This document shows positions 62,901-64,000 of a stretch of DNA of 64,000 bases, in pieces (positions within the stretch are counted from its first letter, which is position 1; every line of letters begins with the position of its first letter). The notes beneath the pieces were generated by a model that was given only the letters and a program-made list of their open reading frames with translations, made no database searches and was not told the origin of the DNA. The stretch is from Halomicronema sp. CCY15110 (GTDB lineage: Bacteria > Cyanobacteriota > Cyanobacteriia > Phormidesmidales > Phormidesmidaceae), in assembly GCF_016888165.1 (NCBI RefSeq), contig NZ_JACSWC010000425.1, positions 1-64,000 on the forward strand, written 5' to 3'. Both the position numbers and the translations under genes were made by a program.

Positions 62901-64000
62901 TGTGCTCGTAGGCCGGGTCTTGTTGCTTCAGGACTTCGTATTCTTGAGTCGCTCGCTGAGTCAGGGATCCAGCGACACCTCCCAGGGCTTCGTAGTCGGT
63001 TTGGGTGAGGGCGCGATCGCCATCCTGACGCTGCAGATATTTCAGGTACAGCTCGCTCAGGGTAAAGGACAGCAATGGCAATGCACCCGGCATTTGCACC
63101 ACTTCATTAATGAGTTTATCCACCAAGCTGTAGGGTTCAAACACCATCACCCGTTCCGCTGCTGGCGCTTCGATCGCCTGCCGCAATTCATCCTGAGTCA
63201 TGGGTTTGACCAGAAAGCGGCTCTGCATCCAGATATCCGTCAGCCAGGACTGAAACTGGGGCTCAAAGTCAGAGCGCAGCGTCAGTACAATACGTCCCCT
63301 ATTTTTGCCCAGACGTAATGCCTTTTGGAGTAGCTGCAAAAACTGTTGCCGTTCCCGCTCACTGCGACACTGGGTCATTAGTTCCTCAAACTGATCGACC
63401 ACCAGCAGCAAACGCTTGTGGGGGAAGCGATCGCCCCAAGCCATCACCCGTCGCGTCAGTTCTCGGGAATCTTGGGCCAAGTTTTCTGCCAAGTCGTCAA
63501 CATTTGCTGTTTGCGCTTCCTTATCCAAACTCAGGGAGAGAATGGCCTGCGCGAGGGCTTTGAGTGGCGCATCCCCCGGACGAATGGGCGGCAAGATTTG
63601 CCAATCCGCATCGTCAGATTGACGCAACGCCGGTATCAATCCTGCTTTTACCAGACTGGACTTGCCTGTGCCCGATGGCCCTAATACCACCGTGAGGGGA
63701 TGCTCCAGCACAAAGGTTTGAAGTTCTTCTATTAACTGGCCACGACCAAAGTAGAGATGGGCTTGGGCTTCGTCAAAAGATTCCAGGCCTCGATAGGGAT
63801 TATTAGCGGTGCTCAGCTCTGGTGCAGGAGGTAAATTTAGCTCATGCCCCGGCACTAAAAAGATATATTCCCCTTTGTCATGCTTTCGCAGTGGCCAGAG
63901 GCCGGGGGTCTGGTATTGGTCGATCGCTTCCGTAGCTAGTTCCACCCGATCTCGTAGATAAAGATAAAGTTCGGTCGCGGTGATCACCCCATCGCCGCTC
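59929..64000 (-). CDS. Caspase-like/nSTAND/TM/WD40 protein, 5' part beyond the right edge
   Basis: The frame is open to the window edge; SGDGVITATELYLYLRDRVE and GLWPLRKHDKGEYIFLVPG are the end of a caspase-like (peptidase C14) domain whose catalytic His-Cys lies outside. An nSTAND1 ATPase follows: NPYRGLESFDE, VVLGPSGTGKSSL (Walker A) and LLLVVDQFEEL (Walker B). Then come a TM segment (LAGFLLTVFLALSGATGIAFF), a Gln/Glu/Ala coiled coil, and 14 WD repeats. Such proteins are proposed sensors that trigger a protease. About 1,356 residues are visible. Confidence 0.92.
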   Translation of the reverse strand, partial: SGDGVITATELYLYLRDRVELATEAIDQYQTPGLWPLRKHDKGEYIFLVPGHELNLPPAPELSTANNPYRGLESFDEAQAHLYFGRGQLIEELQTFVLEHPLTVVLGPSGTGKSSLVKAGLIPALRQSDDADWQILPPIRPGDAPLKALAQAILSLSLDKEAQTANVDDLAENLAQDSRELTRRVMAWGDRFPHKRLLLVVDQFEELMTQCRSERERQQFLQLLQKALRLGKNRGRIVLTLRSDFEPQFQSWLTDIWMQSRFLVKPMTQDELRQAIEAPAAERVMVFEPYSLVDKLINEVVQMPGALPLLSFTLSELYLKYLQRQDGDRALTQTDYEALGGVAGSLTQRATQEYEVLKQQDPAYEHTMKRVMLRMVAIEGGELARRRVLRSELVYPDDAENTRVEVVIQRLITARLIVKGQDPGGEAYVEPAHDALVQGWNQLQRWKNEEQENLSLQRLLTPAAREWADNREGKKSTGFLWNNNPRLDLLLADLKSSQSWLNQLERQFVNQSQNRRRNNSMRLAGFLLTVFLALSGATGIAFFQRAEAQRQSGIAQQSADEAEQQRQQAEANAARAKRNADEAEQQRQQAEEQQQRAEAGEAEAQKQSEIAQKQTRVAQQQTRRAEQQTLLAQQQTRIAEQEKAGSERKSANSEVLAQSLIAESQFKSGLQIEGLLIGLETARSVQAKGGLIEDDKVMQTAAILQNAVYSIQEKNRYQDHSDWIYSISFSPDGQTLASASKDGTVKLWDRNGRELRTLHHADAVYEVSFSPDGQTLASASKDSTVKLWDRNGHELHTLHHASTVYEVSFSPDGKTLASASGDGTVKLWDRDGQELRTLQHSNYVYAVAFSPDGKTIASLSSGDVTLWNADGRKLRTFQASSGSPANSANFYDVHGVSFSPDGQTIAITSSNSTVELWDVNGSELPTLQHPRPYFIHSVNFSPDGSTIATASSDGTLTLWDKSGHKSQTLWHSDATLLDVRFSPDGQTIASASSDGTVKLWNQDHRKLKTLSPYGGSVFSISFSPNGQLLASANRQGILKLWDVNSRQQRVLWKSGAALLSVSFSPDGQIIAGSNSNGTIKLWDKDGQELKNFLHSRYVYSVGFSPDSQTIVSASSDGTVKLWDLQGRELQTLQHSDVVHSANFSPDGQNLATASGDGIIKLWTREGRALQTLQGHADAVYRVKFSPDGQILASASGDGTVKLWDMEGRELKALQGHSGAVNDLSFSPSGQILASASSDGTVKLWNKEGRELQTLQSNADFIHSVVHSVSFSPDGQTLASSGSDVPIVLWNFNLDDLTDKGCDWLQNYLSNPATPPEHKALCQNNLPELAASSQPTTLGWQNPIASVFMGVTRAFSR

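Noticed and set aside
1-64000. tRNA, rRNA, retron, diversity-generating retroelement or integrase
   Set aside because: I found no cloverleaf, rRNA segment, reverse transcriptase or tyrosine/serine recombinase I could support.

Overview
The window looks like accessory DNA, either a large plasmid or an integrated island, from a filamentous or otherwise large-genome cyanobacterium. Evidence: the HIP1 octamer GCGATCGC recurs throughout; the protein families are typical of cyanobacteria (two WD40/STAND proteins of over 1,200 residues, a TPR/TIR/EAD effector with MoxR and vWA partners, Uma2, UPF0174-like proteins); and there is a ParA/ParB pair with candidate parS palindromes. I saw no rRNA, tRNA, ribosomal protein or core metabolic gene.

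Layout. 1-8.2 kb: a minus-strand run of mostly small genes. It holds a 7-deazaguanine (DpdA-like) transglycosylase cut by the window edge, a lipoprotein, an M23-like protein, a multi-TM protein with an EF-hand loop, a membrane-anchored P-loop ATPase with coupling-protein topology, several small membrane proteins, a GIY-YIG ORF without a start codon, and a HTH/coiled-coil regulator; I read it as a possible transfer or secretion module. 8.2-11.9 kb: small orphan genes, shared operator-like motifs, an 11-bp tandem repeat and a gene-poor stretch with two long spaced inverted repeats. 11.9-18.8 kb: a four-gene operon with ATGA overlaps encoding an EAD1 adaptor, a MoxR AAA ATPase, a vWA protein and a TPR-TIR-EAD-TIR effector. 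19-25.3 kb: membrane or glycine-rich orphans, an LRAT-like protein and two UPF0174-like proteins. 25.8-28 kb: an HNH nuclease and a PD-(D/E)XK protein. 28.4-29.6 kb: an intact ISKra4-family insertion sequence beside a decayed TerB-type gene. 30.9-40.7 kb: Uma2, then a type I-G CRISPR-Cas interference operon (cas3, csx17, csb1, csb2) and a 26-repeat array, with no adaptation genes. 40.9-43.2 kb: partition genes. 43.3-52.2 kb: a plus-strand cassette with a PP-loop (DndC/PAPS-reductase-like) protein, a DndB-like DGQHR protein, two recombination-associated-looking proteins, a MoxR ATPase, a vWA protein and a WGR protein. 52.4-64 kb: an NB-ARC/WD40 protein, an APH-like kinase, several GNAT acetyltransferases and a caspase-nSTAND-WD40 protein that runs off the right edge.

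The most notable signal is upstream of cas3. Two degenerate CRISPR-like repeats (hairpins at 31627-31639 and 31693-31709) flank a 36-nt spacer-like segment. Its first 22 positions match 17 of 22 bases at 31777-31798, just upstream of the cas3 start, and two of the five mismatches fall at positions 6 and 12. This is the layout of a CreR/CreA-type guide RNA that would let Cascade repress its own operon. The second candidate system is the PP-loop/DndB/MoxR/vWA/WGR cassette, which I cannot assign to a described defence type. Most of the window therefore reads as a defence and conflict island with a partition module, plus a putative transfer module at its left end.
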